This document shows, piece after piece, positions 47,875 to 56,683 of a DNA stretch of 64,000 bases (the stretch's first letter is position 1; each line of letters starts with the position of its first letter). Both the position numbers and the translations under genes were made by a program. The notes under the pieces were generated by a model. It did no database searches. It worked only from the letters and a program-made list of their open reading frames with translations, and had not been told where the DNA came from. The DNA lies in the NCBI RefSeq assembly GCF_005937885.2, contig NZ_CP042176.1:1049501-1113500 (forward strand), in the 5' to 3' direction. Source of the DNA: Bradyrhizobium sp. KBS0727 (GTDB lineage Bacteria; Pseudomonadota; Alphaproteobacteria; Rhizobiales; Xanthobacteraceae).

Positions 47875-48084
47875 TCTTGGTCTCCTTGAGGTAGGCCACA
47901 ACCGCGCGTTGCCGTCCGTAGCAGGGCCGGAAAACGGCGCCGGTGACGAATATTTCACGCGCGGTGGTGCCGGCGCCAGCCCCTTCCGGTGCGCTTCCCG
48001 GGCAGGGCGGCCACGCAGTTATAGCCTTGCGCCTGAGCCCGGTCGGGGTCACATTTGCGCCGCGACGCTAGATCGCCAAGGCGT

Positions 48085-48140
48085 AGCGTTTTCAAGCGAA
48101 GTGGACTCCGGTTCGCGTGAAGAAGACGCGTCAAATATAA
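48085..48140. repeat. Dispersed repeat, family B copy 4
   Basis: AGCGTTTTCAAGCGAAGTGG, ACTCCGGTTCGCGTGAAG and AAGACGCGTCAAA. Small differences from copy 2 (CAAG for CGAG; GTGAAG for GTAAAG) are shared with copy 5. It sits just before the first amidohydrolase gene. Confidence 0.85.
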
Positions 48141-48158
48141 GAGCCCCGAGGAATCCCG

Positions 48159-49220
48159 ATGGCGGCGACGCGGATCGACTGCGACATCCATCCGGCGGTG
48201 GGCGGAACCCGCACCACGCTGTTGCCCTATCTCGACGACCACTGGAAAGAGCAGGTGGTCAGCCGGGCGATCGACGGCCTCGACCTCAATTCCTATCCGC
48301 CCGCGATGCCGTTCTCGGGCCGCGCCGACTGGCGGCCGGCCCACGGCAAGCCGGGAAGCGACCTCGCCATGGTGCAGCGCGGGGCGTTCGACCAGCTCGG
48401 CGCCAGCCACGCCATCTGCAATGTGCTGTACGGCGCGCAGGCGGTGTTCGATCCCTATATGGCGTCGGCCTTCTGCAAGGCGATCAACGACTGGATCGCG
48501 GCCGAATGGCTTTCGAAGGACAAGCGGTTGCGCGCCTCGATCGTGGTGCCGCTGCAGGCGCCGGACCTCGCCGTGGAGGAGATCGAGCGGCTCGCCGGCG
48601 ACAACAGGTTCGTTTCCGTGCTGGTGCTGGCGCAGGGCGACAGTCTCCTGGGCAAGCGGCACTTCTGGCCGGTCTGGCAGGCGGCCGAAAAACACAAGCT
48701 CCCGATCGCGATCCATGCCGGCAGCCAGTATCGCGGCGCGCCGAGTTCGATCGGCTGGCCGTCCTATCGCTACGAATATTATTTGGCCGAAGCGCAGGCG
48801 ATGCAGGCGCAGATCCTGAGCCTGGTCTATGAAGGCGTGTTCGGAAAATTTCCGGGGCTCAAGGTCGTGCTGATGGAATCCGGCGTGAGCTGGCTGCCGG
48901 CCTTCATGTGGCGCGCCAACAAGACCTGGCGCGGCGTCCGTGTCGAGGTGCCCTGGGTCGAGCGCGAGCCGGCGTCGATCATCCGCGACCATTTCCGCGT
49001 CACCATGCAGCCGTTCGACGGGCCGCCGGATGCGGCAGGGGTTGCCGACATCATCGAGCAGATCGGCTCCGACAAGATGTTCTTGTTCGCGTCGGATTAT
49101 CCGCACTGGCAGTTCGACGGCGACGATCCGATGCCGGCGCATCTGCCGGCCAGTCTCATCTCGCGTATGTGCGAAGACAATCCGCTTGAAACCTTTCCGC
49201 GGCTGAAGCTGGCCGCTTGA
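48159..49220 (+). CDS. Amidohydrolase family protein A (ACMSD-like TIM barrel)
   Basis: A 353-residue metal-dependent hydrolase or decarboxylase of the amidohydrolase-2 group. The N-terminal metal site is IDCDIHPAVG (D-x-H instead of the classic HxH). A later His is in PIAIHAGSQYRG and the metal Asp in FASDYPHWQFDGDDP. The family includes aromatic decarboxylases such as ACMSD. The second amidohydrolase, 25 bp downstream, is a paralogue (48159-50358 looks like a tandem duplication). With the Rieske gene they form an operon. Substrate unknown. Confidence 0.9.
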   Translation: MAATRIDCDIHPAVGGTRTTLLPYLDDHWKEQVVSRAIDGLDLNSYPPAMPFSGRADWRPAHGKPGSDLAMVQRGAFDQLGASHAICNVLYGAQAVFDPYMASAFCKAINDWIAAEWLSKDKRLRASIVVPLQAPDLAVEEIERLAGDNRFVSVLVLAQGDSLLGKRHFWPVWQAAEKHKLPIAIHAGSQYRGAPSSIGWPSYRYEYYLAEAQAMQAQILSLVYEGVFGKFPGLKVVLMESGVSWLPAFMWRANKTWRGVRVEVPWVEREPASIIRDHFRVTMQPFDGPPDAAGVADIIEQIGSDKMFLFASDYPHWQFDGDDPMPAHLPASLISRMCEDNPLETFPRLKLAA

Positions 49221-49245
49221 ACTTGACTTCGCCAGGGAGGACAGC

Positions 49246-50358
49246 ATGAGCGACGTCATCGACCGTCCCATCCCACAACAGGAAGCTGCCGCCAAGAGCC
49301 GGTTGCGCATCATCGACTGCGACGTGCATCCGAGCATTCACGCGCATGCCGATATCGAGCAGTTCATGACCAAGCGGTGGGCGGAGCATTTGCGCACCTA
49401 TGGCAGCCATCTGCGCACGCCCTATATTGGCACCACGCCCTATCCGCGTTCCTCGCCGCTGATCGCGCGCCGCGACGCCTGGCCACCGACCGGCGGCCCG
49501 CCTGGCTCGGATCTCGCCTTCATGCAGAAGCAGCATCTCGATCCGCTCGATGTGGAATACGGCATCCTGCAGGTGCTCGACCTCTTCATCTTCTCGCAGC
49601 AGAACCTTGAATTCGGTGCCGCGATCCAGCGCGCCATCAACGACTGGCAGCTGGCGTTCTGGTCCGATCGCGATCCGCGCCTGAAGGCCTCGATCCTGGC
49701 CGGCCAGGACGACACGCAACTTGCGATCGCCGAGATCGAACGCTGCGCCAAGGTCGGCCGCTATGTGCAGATCAATGTCTGCCCGCGCGCCAACGAGCCG
49801 CTGGGGCGCCGCCGCTACTGGCCGATCTATGCGCGCGCCCAGGAACTCGGCCTGCCGCTCGGCATTCATGTTGGCGGCTATGGCGGACATGCGCCGACCG
49901 GCGGCGGCTGGCCGTCTTATTATGCCGAGGAGCACCAGAGCAACGCCCACACCATGGCGGCGCAGCTCACAAGCCTCGTGCTCGAAGGCATTCCGGAGCG
50001 TTTCCCGAACCTCAAGATCGTGTTCATCGAGGGCGGCTTCGGCTGGATCCCGTCGGCGACATGGCGCATGGACCGGCACTTCGAGGCCTTCCGCAGCGAG
50101 GTGCCGCATCTGAAGCGCAAGCCGTCGGAATATGTGAAGGAGCATTTCTGGTTCACGACCCAGCCGATCGACGAGCCCGATGAAGCCAAACACCTGCGCT
50201 CGCTGATCGATTGGGTTGGCGCCGACAGATTGCTGTTCTCGTCGGATTATCCGCATTGGGATTTCGACGACCCGCGCTATGCCTTCAGGACGCCGCTGAC
50301 CGATGTCGAGCGAGCCAAGATATTCAACGGCAACGCGCGCTCGATCTACAAGTTCTGA
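49246..50358 (+). CDS. Amidohydrolase family protein B (ACMSD-like TIM barrel)
   Basis: A 370-residue paralogue of the preceding gene. It has the same landmarks: IIDCDVHPSIHAHADI (N-terminal metal site), PLGIHVGGYGGHAP with the later His, FIEGGFGWIPSATWRMDR and FSSDYPHWDFDDP. The two proteins share the overall order WGHDRDPRLKASI.. to DYPHW, so they may act together, possibly as a heteromer. The ATG at 49246 follows AGGGAGGACAGC. It is 25 bp after gene A and 11 bp before the Rieske gene. Substrate unknown. Confidence 0.9.
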   Translation: MSDVIDRPIPQQEAAAKSRLRIIDCDVHPSIHAHADIEQFMTKRWAEHLRTYGSHLRTPYIGTTPYPRSSPLIARRDAWPPTGGPPGSDLAFMQKQHLDPLDVEYGILQVLDLFIFSQQNLEFGAAIQRAINDWQLAFWSDRDPRLKASILAGQDDTQLAIAEIERCAKVGRYVQINVCPRANEPLGRRRYWPIYARAQELGLPLGIHVGGYGGHAPTGGGWPSYYAEEHQSNAHTMAAQLTSLVLEGIPERFPNLKIVFIEGGFGWIPSATWRMDRHFEAFRSEVPHLKRKPSEYVKEHFWFTTQPIDEPDEAKHLRSLIDWVGADRLLFSSDYPHWDFDDPRYAFRTPLTDVERAKIFNGNARSIYKF

Positions 50359-50369
50359 AACAGGTTCAG

Positions 50370-50783
50370 ATGACCCGTCACATCGTCGCTCGCACCTCTG
50401 ATATCCCGCCCGGCGGCAACAAGGTCGTCGGGGTCGAAGGCCGCGACATCGTCGTGTTCCACGTCAACGGCGAGTTCTTCGCGCTGCTCAATCGCTGCCC
50501 GCATGCCGGCGCGCCGCTGGAGAAGGCGGCCTGCGTGGCGCGGCTGACTTCGCCGGAGCCGGGCATCTACCAGCGTTCGCGGGTCGGCGAGCTGTTGCGC
50601 TGTGCCTGGCACGGCTGGGAATTCGACATGCGCAACGGGCAGTCGTATTTCGATCCGAACCGCGTCAAGATACGCTCCTATCCGGTCGCGGTCGAAAGCG
50701 GCGAGGAACTGCAGAAGGGGCCTTACGTCGCCGAGACCTTCCCGGTGCATGTCGAGGACAGCTACGTGATCATCGAGACGTGA
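50370..50783 (+). CDS. Rieske [2Fe-2S] ferredoxin-like protein
   Basis: A 137-residue soluble electron-transfer protein. Cluster ligands are Cys43/His45 (CPHAGAP) and Cys78/His81 (CAWHGWEF). The spacing H45 to C78 is 32 residues, against about 15-17 in most Rieske oxygenase ferredoxins, so an insertion of about 15 residues (ACVARLTSPEPGIYQRS) separates the two halves. The ATG at 50370 is 11 bp after amidohydrolase B, indicating one operon. No oxygenase alpha subunit is nearby. The redox partner may be the adjacent quinone oxidoreductase or another protein. Confidence 0.9.
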   Translation: MTRHIVARTSDIPPGGNKVVGVEGRDIVVFHVNGEFFALLNRCPHAGAPLEKAACVARLTSPEPGIYQRSRVGELLRCAWHGWEFDMRNGQSYFDPNRVKIRSYPVAVESGEELQKGPYVAETFPVHVEDSYVIIET

Positions 50784-50847
50784 GGCACGTCGCCTTCGAT
50801 CTCGGCTACACCATTCCAATCATCATCTCATCCCAGGGAGCCATTCC

Positions 50848-51822
50848 ATGACGCACGCCATTCGCTATCACAGGACCGGCGGTCCCGACGTTCTGGTCTG
50901 GGAGGAAGTGCAAGTCGGCAAGCCCGGCCCCGGCGAGGCGCGCATCCGCCACACGGCCGTGGGCCTGAACTTCGTCGACATCTATAACCGCTCCGGCGTC
51001 TATCCGGTGCAACTGCCGAGCGGGCTCGGCGGCGAGGCGGCCGGCGTGGTCGAGGAAGTGGGCGCCGGCGTCACCGATCTCAAGCCCGGCGACCGCGTCG
51101 CCTATGGCGCCGCGCCGCTTGGTGCCTATGCCGAGGCGCGGCTGATCCCGGCCGACCGGCTGTTGAAAATCCCGGAAGGAATCGATGACAAGACGGCGGC
51201 GGCGATGATGCTGAAGGGGCTGACCGCGCAATATCTGATCCGCCAGACCTATCGCGTCAAATCCGGCGATACCATTCTGCTGCATGCCGCGGCCGGCGGC
51301 GTCGGCCTGATCCTGAGCCAGTGGGCCAAGCATCTCGGCGCCACCGTGATTGGCACCGTCGGCAGCGACGAGAAGGCCAAGCTCGCGAAAGCCCACGGTT
51401 GCGCCCACACGATCGTCTACACGCGGGAAGATTTCGTCAAACGCGTCGATGAGATCACCGGCGGCAACAAGGTACCTGTTGTCTATGACTCTGTCGGCAA
51501 GGACACGTTCCTGAAATCGCTGGATTGCCTGGCGCCACTCGGCGTCGCCGCATTGTTCGGCCAGTCCTCCGGCAGCGTCGATCCGCTCAACCTCGGCCTC
51601 CTGGCGCAGAAGGGATCGCTCTACGTCACCCGCCCGACGCTCAATACTTACGCCGCCAAGCGCGCCAACCTGGTCGCGATGGCAAACGAGCTGTTCGAGG
51701 TGGTGAAATCAGGCGCGGTCAAGATCGAGGTGCACCAGACCTACCCGCTCAAGGACGCGGCCAAGGCGCATGCCGATCTCGCCGCGCGCAAGACCACGGG
51801 CTCGACGGTTTTGACCGTGTGA
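50848..51822 (+). CDS. Quinone oxidoreductase, zinc-independent MDR family (QorA-like)
   Basis: A 324-residue NADPH:quinone or enone reductase. The N-terminal domain (RYHRTGGPDVLVWEEVQVGKPGPGE in parts) is followed by GLNFVDIYNRSGVYPV, and the NADPH fold HAAAGGVGLILSQWAKHLGATVIGTV is at about 146-171. No structural zinc cysteines are present. The ATG is 64 bp after the Rieske gene, so it may share the operon. The substrate in this pathway is unknown; a quinone or alpha,beta-unsaturated ketone is likely. Confidence 0.93.
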   Translation: MTHAIRYHRTGGPDVLVWEEVQVGKPGPGEARIRHTAVGLNFVDIYNRSGVYPVQLPSGLGGEAAGVVEEVGAGVTDLKPGDRVAYGAAPLGAYAEARLIPADRLLKIPEGIDDKTAAAMMLKGLTAQYLIRQTYRVKSGDTILLHAAAGGVGLILSQWAKHLGATVIGTVGSDEKAKLAKAHGCAHTIVYTREDFVKRVDEITGGNKVPVVYDSVGKDTFLKSLDCLAPLGVAALFGQSSGSVDPLNLGLLAQKGSLYVTRPTLNTYAAKRANLVAMANELFEVVKSGAVKIEVHQTYPLKDAAKAHADLAARKTTGSTVLTV

Positions 51823-51964
51823 CGCCAAGGGGCGCGTTCCAGGCCGCCATTTTTGCGGCGGCCTGATGCATAAATGCGCTGACCGCGCGACAGCTCGCCG
51901 CTGCCAAATCGTCACGGGCGTGCTATAGAAGGCGCCAGCGATTTTTCATGACAAGGTGCGGCCG

Positions 51965-52171
51965 ATGTCGAAGCAAGCGATGCGCGAGGAGGCCGAGCGC
52001 CTGATCCGCGAGACGATGGAAAAGAAGGCCCTCACCATCAAGCAGGGCAACACAAGGATCGAGACCACCTGCGGCAAATGCGGCGCGCCCAATCGCCTGC
52101 AGGCCGAAAAAGGCGCCACCCGCGTCAAGTTCGCCTGCAAGCAGTGCGGCCACAAGCAAGAGACGCTTTGA
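51965..52171 (+). CDS. Small zinc-ribbon protein
   Basis: A 68-residue protein with an N-terminal acidic/basic helix (KQAMREEAERLIRETMEKK) and a C-terminal zinc ribbon: CGKCGAPN (C-x2-C) and CKQCGHKQ (C-x2-C), about 20 residues apart. It could bind nucleic acid or act as an adaptor; no family name is claimed. The ATG at 51965 follows AAGGTG. It is a single gene 142 bp after the quinone oxidoreductase gene. Confidence 0.75.
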   Translation: MSKQAMREEAERLIRETMEKKALTIKQGNTRIETTCGKCGAPNRLQAEKGATRVKFACKQCGHKQETL

Positions 52172-52192
52172 TCTTTACTTCGTAGTTGACCC

Positions 52193-52294
52193 GTCATTCC
52201 GGGACGGTCCGAAGGACCAGACCCGGAAGTTCGAGATTCCCCGATGCGCAATTGCGCATCTGAGGTTCGATGCTGCGCATCGCCCCGGAATGAC
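52193..52294. repeat. Dispersed palindromic element, family A copy 5 (long form, inverted)
   Basis: GTCATTCCGGG to CCCCGGAATGAC with internal stems in reverse order to copy 1: GGTCC-GAA-GGACC, then GATGCGCAATTGCGCATC, then GATGC-TGC-GCATC. It lies between the zinc-ribbon gene and the convergent SDR gene. Confidence 0.88.
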
Positions 52295-52300
52295 CGGGAC

Positions 52301-53152
52301 CTACTCCGCCTTCACAAACCGCGCAAAAGCCTCCGCATAGTCCGGATGCCAGCGCGACAGCGCGGGGCGGTTTTCGATGATGTCGCCGGCGGCCCACGCC
52401 ATGCGCCGCTCGTCGAGTTGCCGCGGCACGTCGTTGTCGGGACAGAGAATGTAGAAATCGCCGGCGTCGATGCGTTCGACCATGAAGTCGATGGTCTGCT
52501 CCGGCGTCCAGGCGCCGGGCGGTTTCTCGCTGCGGCCGCGCGCGGTGAGCCCGGTGAAGACGTGACCGGGGATCATCAGGTGCGCGCTGATGCGGCAACC
52601 TGGTTTGTTGCGCAATTCGTGCTGCAGCGCCTCGGTGAGCGCCTTCACGCCGGCCTTGGAGACGTTGTAGGCGGGATTGCCGGGCGGCGTCGTGATGCCC
52701 TGCTTGGAGCCGGTGTTGATGATCAGCCCGGTGCGGCCTCGCTCGATCATCTGCGGCGCAAAGGCCTGCGTGCCGTGTATGACACCCCAGAGATTGACGT
52801 TGAGAATGCGCTGCCAGTTCTCCAGCGGGCCGAAGCTGGTACTGTCGGGGCCGATGCCGGCATTGTTCATCAGGATGTCGGTGCCGCCGAATTTTTTCCG
52901 CACCGCGGTCTCCAGTCCCGTGACATCCTCGAACCGGCTGACGTCGACGGCTGATGTCATGATGTCGGCGGCGCCGCCTTTGGCGACGGACGCCAGTTTG
53001 GCGCCGGCTTCCGCGAGCCGCTCCGCGCCGATATCGGCGATGCAGACCTTCATGCCCGATCCGGCAAAGCGCATGGCCGCCGCAAGGCCGATCCCCGATG
53101 CGCCTCCGGTGATGACGGCAACGTTATTCGGCGACATGGCGGGATGGGGCAT
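52301..53152 (-). CDS. Short-chain dehydrogenase/reductase
   Basis: A 283-residue NAD(P)-dependent oxidoreductase. The cofactor motif ITGGASGIGLA (about 14-24), NNAGIGPDS (about 90-98) and the catalytic Tyr/Lys YNVSKAG with a Ser in INTGSKQG are all present, and AAAMRFAGSGMKVCIADIG fits an NAD(H)-preferring fold. The ATG at 53152 follows AGGAGAAAGACCG. It is divergent from the aldehyde dehydrogenase gene, 182 bp away, suggesting an alcohol-aldehyde-acid oxidation pair. Substrate unknown. Confidence 0.93.
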   Translation of the reverse strand: MPHPAMSPNNVAVITGGASGIGLAAAMRFAGSGMKVCIADIGAERLAEAGAKLASVAKGGAADIMTSAVDVSRFEDVTGLETAVRKKFGGTDILMNNAGIGPDSTSFGPLENWQRILNVNLWGVIHGTQAFAPQMIERGRTGLIINTGSKQGITTPPGNPAYNVSKAGVKALTEALQHELRNKPGCRISAHLMIPGHVFTGLTARGRSEKPPGAWTPEQTIDFMVERIDAGDFYILCPDNDVPRQLDERRMAWAAGDIIENRPALSRWHPDYAEAFARFVKAE

Positions 53153-53333
53153 CGGTCTTTCTCCTGACAAAGATCTGGCGCGTTCTTTCAGCTAATATCC
53201 CGACCCTACCATGCGCGAACCGGCATGGCAGGCCTTCGTTTCCGGCTTGCGCCGAAGGGTGGGTCTGCTTTACGATTCCTGCCCAACGCTATATCTTCTG
53301 AACTATAACGATGCCGCCCCAGGGAGTGCAAAC

Positions 53334-54830
53334 ATGGCGCTTACGCAAGCTATACCGATGACGCGTCATCCTTACGCGGATGGTTCCTACAAGAAGATGC
53401 TGATCGACGGCAAATGGGTCGATGCCGCGTCGGCTAAGAAGTTCGAGACGCGCAACCCGGCGACCGGCGAGTTGCTCGCGACCGTCGCCGAGGGCGACGC
53501 CGAGGACATCAACCGCGCCGTGGCTGCCGCCCGCCGCGCCTTCGAAGGGCCGTGGAGCAAGGTCAAGCCGTTCGAGCGCCAGGCGCTGCTGTTGAAACTC
53601 ACCGATATCGTCGAGAAGAATTTTGAGGAATTGTCGCAACTCGACACGCTCGACATGGGCGCGCCGATCAGCCGCACCCGCGGCAACAAGCTCCGCGTGC
53701 TCGGCATGCTGCGCTATTATGCCGGGCAGGCAACCGCGCTGCATGGTGAGACCATCGAGAACTCGCTGCCCGGCGAAATCTTCTCCTACACGCTGAAGGA
53801 GCCGGTCGGCGTCGTCGGCGCCATCATTCCCTGGAACGGCCCGCTCACCGCCAGCGTCTGGAAGATCGGCCCGGCCATCGCCACCGGCTGTACGGTGGTG
53901 CTGAAGCCCGCGGAGGAAGCGCCGCTGACCTCGCTGCGGCTGGCTGAACTCTGCATGGAAGCCGGCATTCCGCCCGGCGTCGTCAACGTGGTTCCGGGCT
54001 ACGGCGAAACCGCCGGTGCTGCGCTGGCGTCGCATCCCGATGTCGACAAGGTCGCCTTCACCGGCTCGCATATGACCGGGCAATCGATTGTCCGGGCATC
54101 CGCCGGCAACCTGAAGCGCGTCTCGCTCGAACTCGGCGGCAAATCCCCCGACATCGTGTTCGCGGACGCCGACCTCGACGCCGCGGTGCCGGGGGCTGCG
54201 ATGGCGGTGTTCGCCAATTCCGGCCAGATCTGCAGCGCCGGCACGCGGCTGTTCGTCGAGCACAAGATCTACGACGAATTCGTCGGCCGCGTCGCCGAGT
54301 TTGGCAAGAAGCTGCAGGTCGGCAACGGCCTCGATCCCAATACGCAGATCGGTCCGCTGGTGTCGCAGCAGCAGATGGAGCGCGTCTCCAGCTATCTGTC
54401 GATCGGCCAGAAGGAAGGCGCGCAGGCGCTGGCCGGCGGCGCGCCGCTGACCGAAGGCGCGCTGTCGAAGGGCTACTTCGTTGCCCCGACGGTGTTCGCC
54501 AACGTGCAGGACAATATGCGGATCGCGCAGGAAGAAATCTTCGGGCCGGTGATCTCGGCGATCTCGTTCAAGGACAGTGACGACCTGATCAAGCGCGCCA
54601 ACGCCACCACCTTCGGGCTCGGCAGCGGCGTCTGGACCACCAATGTCAGCAAGGCGCACCAGGTCGCCAGATCGCTGCGCGCCGGTTCGGTCTGGGTCAA
54701 TTGCTACCAGGCGATGGATCCGGCGGTACCGTTCGGCGGCTACAAGATGAGCGGCTACGGCCGCGAGTCCGGCAAGCAGCACGTCGAGGAGTATCTCAAC
54801 GTCAAGGCGGTCTGGATCAAGACGGGTTAG
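53334..54830 (+). CDS. Aldehyde dehydrogenase
   Basis: A 498-residue NAD(P)+-dependent aldehyde dehydrogenase. Visible are the Asn region IIPWNGPL, the cofactor loop FTGSHMTGQ, the general-base Glu in LELGGKSPDIV and the catalytic Cys in FANSGQICSAGTR. EIFGPVISAISF and the C-terminal PFGGYKMSGYGRE are typical. The ATG at 53334 follows CAGGGAG. It is divergent from the SDR gene and is probably part of the same oxidation route. The exact aldehyde cannot be read from sequence. Confidence 0.95.
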   Translation: MALTQAIPMTRHPYADGSYKKMLIDGKWVDAASAKKFETRNPATGELLATVAEGDAEDINRAVAAARRAFEGPWSKVKPFERQALLLKLTDIVEKNFEELSQLDTLDMGAPISRTRGNKLRVLGMLRYYAGQATALHGETIENSLPGEIFSYTLKEPVGVVGAIIPWNGPLTASVWKIGPAIATGCTVVLKPAEEAPLTSLRLAELCMEAGIPPGVVNVVPGYGETAGAALASHPDVDKVAFTGSHMTGQSIVRASAGNLKRVSLELGGKSPDIVFADADLDAAVPGAAMAVFANSGQICSAGTRLFVEHKIYDEFVGRVAEFGKKLQVGNGLDPNTQIGPLVSQQQMERVSSYLSIGQKEGAQALAGGAPLTEGALSKGYFVAPTVFANVQDNMRIAQEEIFGPVISAISFKDSDDLIKRANATTFGLGSGVWTTNVSKAHQVARSLRAGSVWVNCYQAMDPAVPFGGYKMSGYGRESGKQHVEEYLNVKAVWIKTG

Positions 54831-54850
54831 GCGATCCGTAGATCTGTGGC

Positions 54851-54966
54851 CTCATGGTTCGAGACGCGCGGCATGGCCGCGCTCCTCACCATGAGGGGAC
54901 AGACAGGCCTGGAAAGCATAGTTGACCTCATCCTGAGGAGGCGCGAAGCGCCGTCTCGAAGGATGA
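54851..54966. repeat. Dispersed repeat, family C copy 2
   Basis: CTCATGGTTCGAGACGCG, CTCACCATGAGG, then CTCATCCTGAGGAGGCGCG and CCGTCTCGAAGGATGA. The two halves are in reversed order relative to copy 1. It lies between the aldehyde dehydrogenase and the convergent ModE-like gene. Confidence 0.85.
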
Positions 54967-54993
54967 AGCCCGGGTCGCCCAGCGTATTTGGAT

Positions 54994-55398
54994 TCACCTT
55001 CCCGCGCGCTTCTTCGGGCGGCCGATCTCGGCCCGCAGCGCCTGCAATTCCTTGCGCACGGCGCTGGCGGCGTCACGCTCGATCTTGCGATAGCGCGCGA
55101 CCAGCGAGAGGCCGAACGGCGTCAGCACCGCGCCGCCGCCGTTCTTGCCGCCGGTCTGCCGTTCCACCGCCGCTTGCCGGCAGATGCGGTTGGTCTCGTC
55201 GACCAGATCCCATGCCCGCTTGTAGGACATGTCCATGGCGCGGCCGGCGGCCGAAATCGAGCCGTGCTCGTGGATATTCTCCAGCAACGCGATCTTGCCC
55301 GGCCCGATCCGGCCCTCGGTATCGAGATCGATGCGGACGCTGAGAGAAGGCAGCGCCCGGGCGCTCGGTTTCTGCATGGAAGAAGTGCTCGCTTGCAT
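54994..55398 (-). CDS. ModE N-terminal-type winged-helix regulator (no molybdate-binding domain)
   Basis: A 134-residue DNA-binding protein with the LysR/ModE-type helix-turn-helix (GPGKIALLENIHEHGSISAAGRAMDMSYKRAWDLVDETN, in parts; about residues 30-68) and then TGGKNGGGAVLTPFGLSLVARYRKIE. Full ModE has C-terminal Mop/TOBE molybdate sites; these are absent, so it is a one-domain version. It is divergent from the Old Yellow Enzyme gene with 148 bp between and probably controls it. A Lys/Arg-rich end (RPKKRAGR) is present. The start is uncertain (55398 or 55377). Confidence 0.85.
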   Translation of the reverse strand: MQASTSSMQKPSARALPSLSVRIDLDTEGRIGPGKIALLENIHEHGSISAAGRAMDMSYKRAWDLVDETNRICRQAAVERQTGGKNGGGAVLTPFGLSLVARYRKIERDAASAVRKELQALRAEIGRPKKRAGR

Positions 55399-55420
55399 TG
55401 GTCGTCAGGTTGCCACCAAT

Positions 55421-55467
55421 AGCGTTTTCAAGCGAAGTGGTCACGGTTCGCGTGAAGAAAACGCGTC
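55421..55467. repeat. Dispersed repeat, family B copy 5
   Basis: AGCGTTTTCAAGCGAAGTGG, TCACGGTTCGCGTGAAG and AAAACGCGTC. It lies in the divergent promoter region between the ModE-like regulator and the Old Yellow Enzyme gene. Confidence 0.85.
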
Positions 55468-55546
55468 GTACTTGATCTCATACACCTTTTACGAACAAGC
55501 TGAGCCGGTTACATATCCGTACAATCACGGGAGTTGCGGGACAGTC

Positions 55547-56671
55547 ATGAATTTTCCATCGTTGTTTTCACCACTGAAGGTTGGTCCGTACCAGCTTTCA
55601 CATCGCGTCGTGCTGGCGCCGTTGACGCGGATGCGGGCGACGAAGCCTTCGCTGGCGCCGCGACCGCTGAACGCGGAATATTACACTCAACGCGCGACGC
55701 CGGGCGGTTTGCTGATCGCCGAAGCTTCGCCTGTTACGGCGACGGGGTTCGGCAGTCCCGGCGTGCCCGGCATCTATACCGATGCGCAGATCGCAGGCTG
55801 GCGCGAGGTGGTCGATGCGGTTCACGCCAAGGGCGGCGTGATCTTCCTGCAGCTCTGGCATGTCGGTCGCGTCTCGCATTCCTCGTTCCAGCCGGGAAAC
55901 GTATTGCCTGTTGCGCCCTCTGCGGTAGCGATTGCCGATCTCAAGACCGGAACGGCCGACGGCAAGGCAGTGCCTTACGAAACCCCGCGCGCGCTGGAGA
56001 CATCGGAAATTCCAGGCGTGATCGACGCCTACCGGCAGGCCGCGAAGAACGCATTGAAAGCCGGTTTTGACGGCGTCGAGATTCACGGCGCCAACGGCTA
56101 CCTGATCGAGCAGTTCCTGCAATCACACACCAATCTGCGCACCGATCAATATGGCGGCTCCATCGAGAATCGCGCGCGGTTTTTGATGGAAGTGACCAGG
56201 GCCGTGGTCGAGGTCTGGGGTTCGAATCGCGTCGGCGTGCGGTTGTCGCCCTATGGCGTTGCGAACGGCTCCGGCGAGCCCGATCCGATGCCGCTGTACA
56301 CGCACGTGGTGCAGCAGCTCAATCCGCTTGGCCTTGCATATTTACATTTCATCGAGCCGCGCTCCTCCGGCGCCGGGCGAGCCGAGGTCAACCACCAGAA
56401 CGTGCCGTCGGCGATGGTGCTGTTCCGCCCGATCTGGAAAGGCGTGCTGATCACCGCCGGCGGCTTCACCGGCGAAACGGCGGATGCCGCGATCCGGGAC
56501 GGCCATGCCGATGCGATCGCGTTCGGCCGCCTCTTCATCTCCAACCCCGACCTGCCGCGCCGCCTGCAGCGCGGCTTCCCGCTGACCCCCTACAACCGCG
56601 CGACGTTCTATGGCGGCGACGTGGCGGGGTACACGGATTATCCCGAGCATGGTGAGTTGGGAAAGGCGTAA
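55547..56671 (+). CDS. Old Yellow Enzyme family alkene reductase (NemA-like)
   Basis: A 374-residue FMN/NADPH ene-reductase. Landmarks are HRVVLAPLTRMRAT (FMN phosphate region), FLQLWHVGRVSH, and the substrate-binding His/Asn pair in EIHGANGYLIEQFLQ (about 180-194), with the proton-donor Tyr in the same block. The C-terminal FMN motif DAIAFGRLFISNPDL is present. NemA-type enzymes reduce activated C=C bonds and electrophiles such as N-ethylmaleimide. The ATG at 55547 follows GGGAG. The divergent ModE-like gene may sense inducers. Confidence 0.93.
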   Translation: MNFPSLFSPLKVGPYQLSHRVVLAPLTRMRATKPSLAPRPLNAEYYTQRATPGGLLIAEASPVTATGFGSPGVPGIYTDAQIAGWREVVDAVHAKGGVIFLQLWHVGRVSHSSFQPGNVLPVAPSAVAIADLKTGTADGKAVPYETPRALETSEIPGVIDAYRQAAKNALKAGFDGVEIHGANGYLIEQFLQSHTNLRTDQYGGSIENRARFLMEVTRAVVEVWGSNRVGVRLSPYGVANGSGEPDPMPLYTHVVQQLNPLGLAYLHFIEPRSSGAGRAEVNHQNVPSAMVLFRPIWKGVLITAGGFTGETADAAIRDGHADAIAFGRLFISNPDLPRRLQRGFPLTPYNRATFYGGDVAGYTDYPEHGELGKA

Positions 56672-56683
56672 CTCTCTCTCTCC

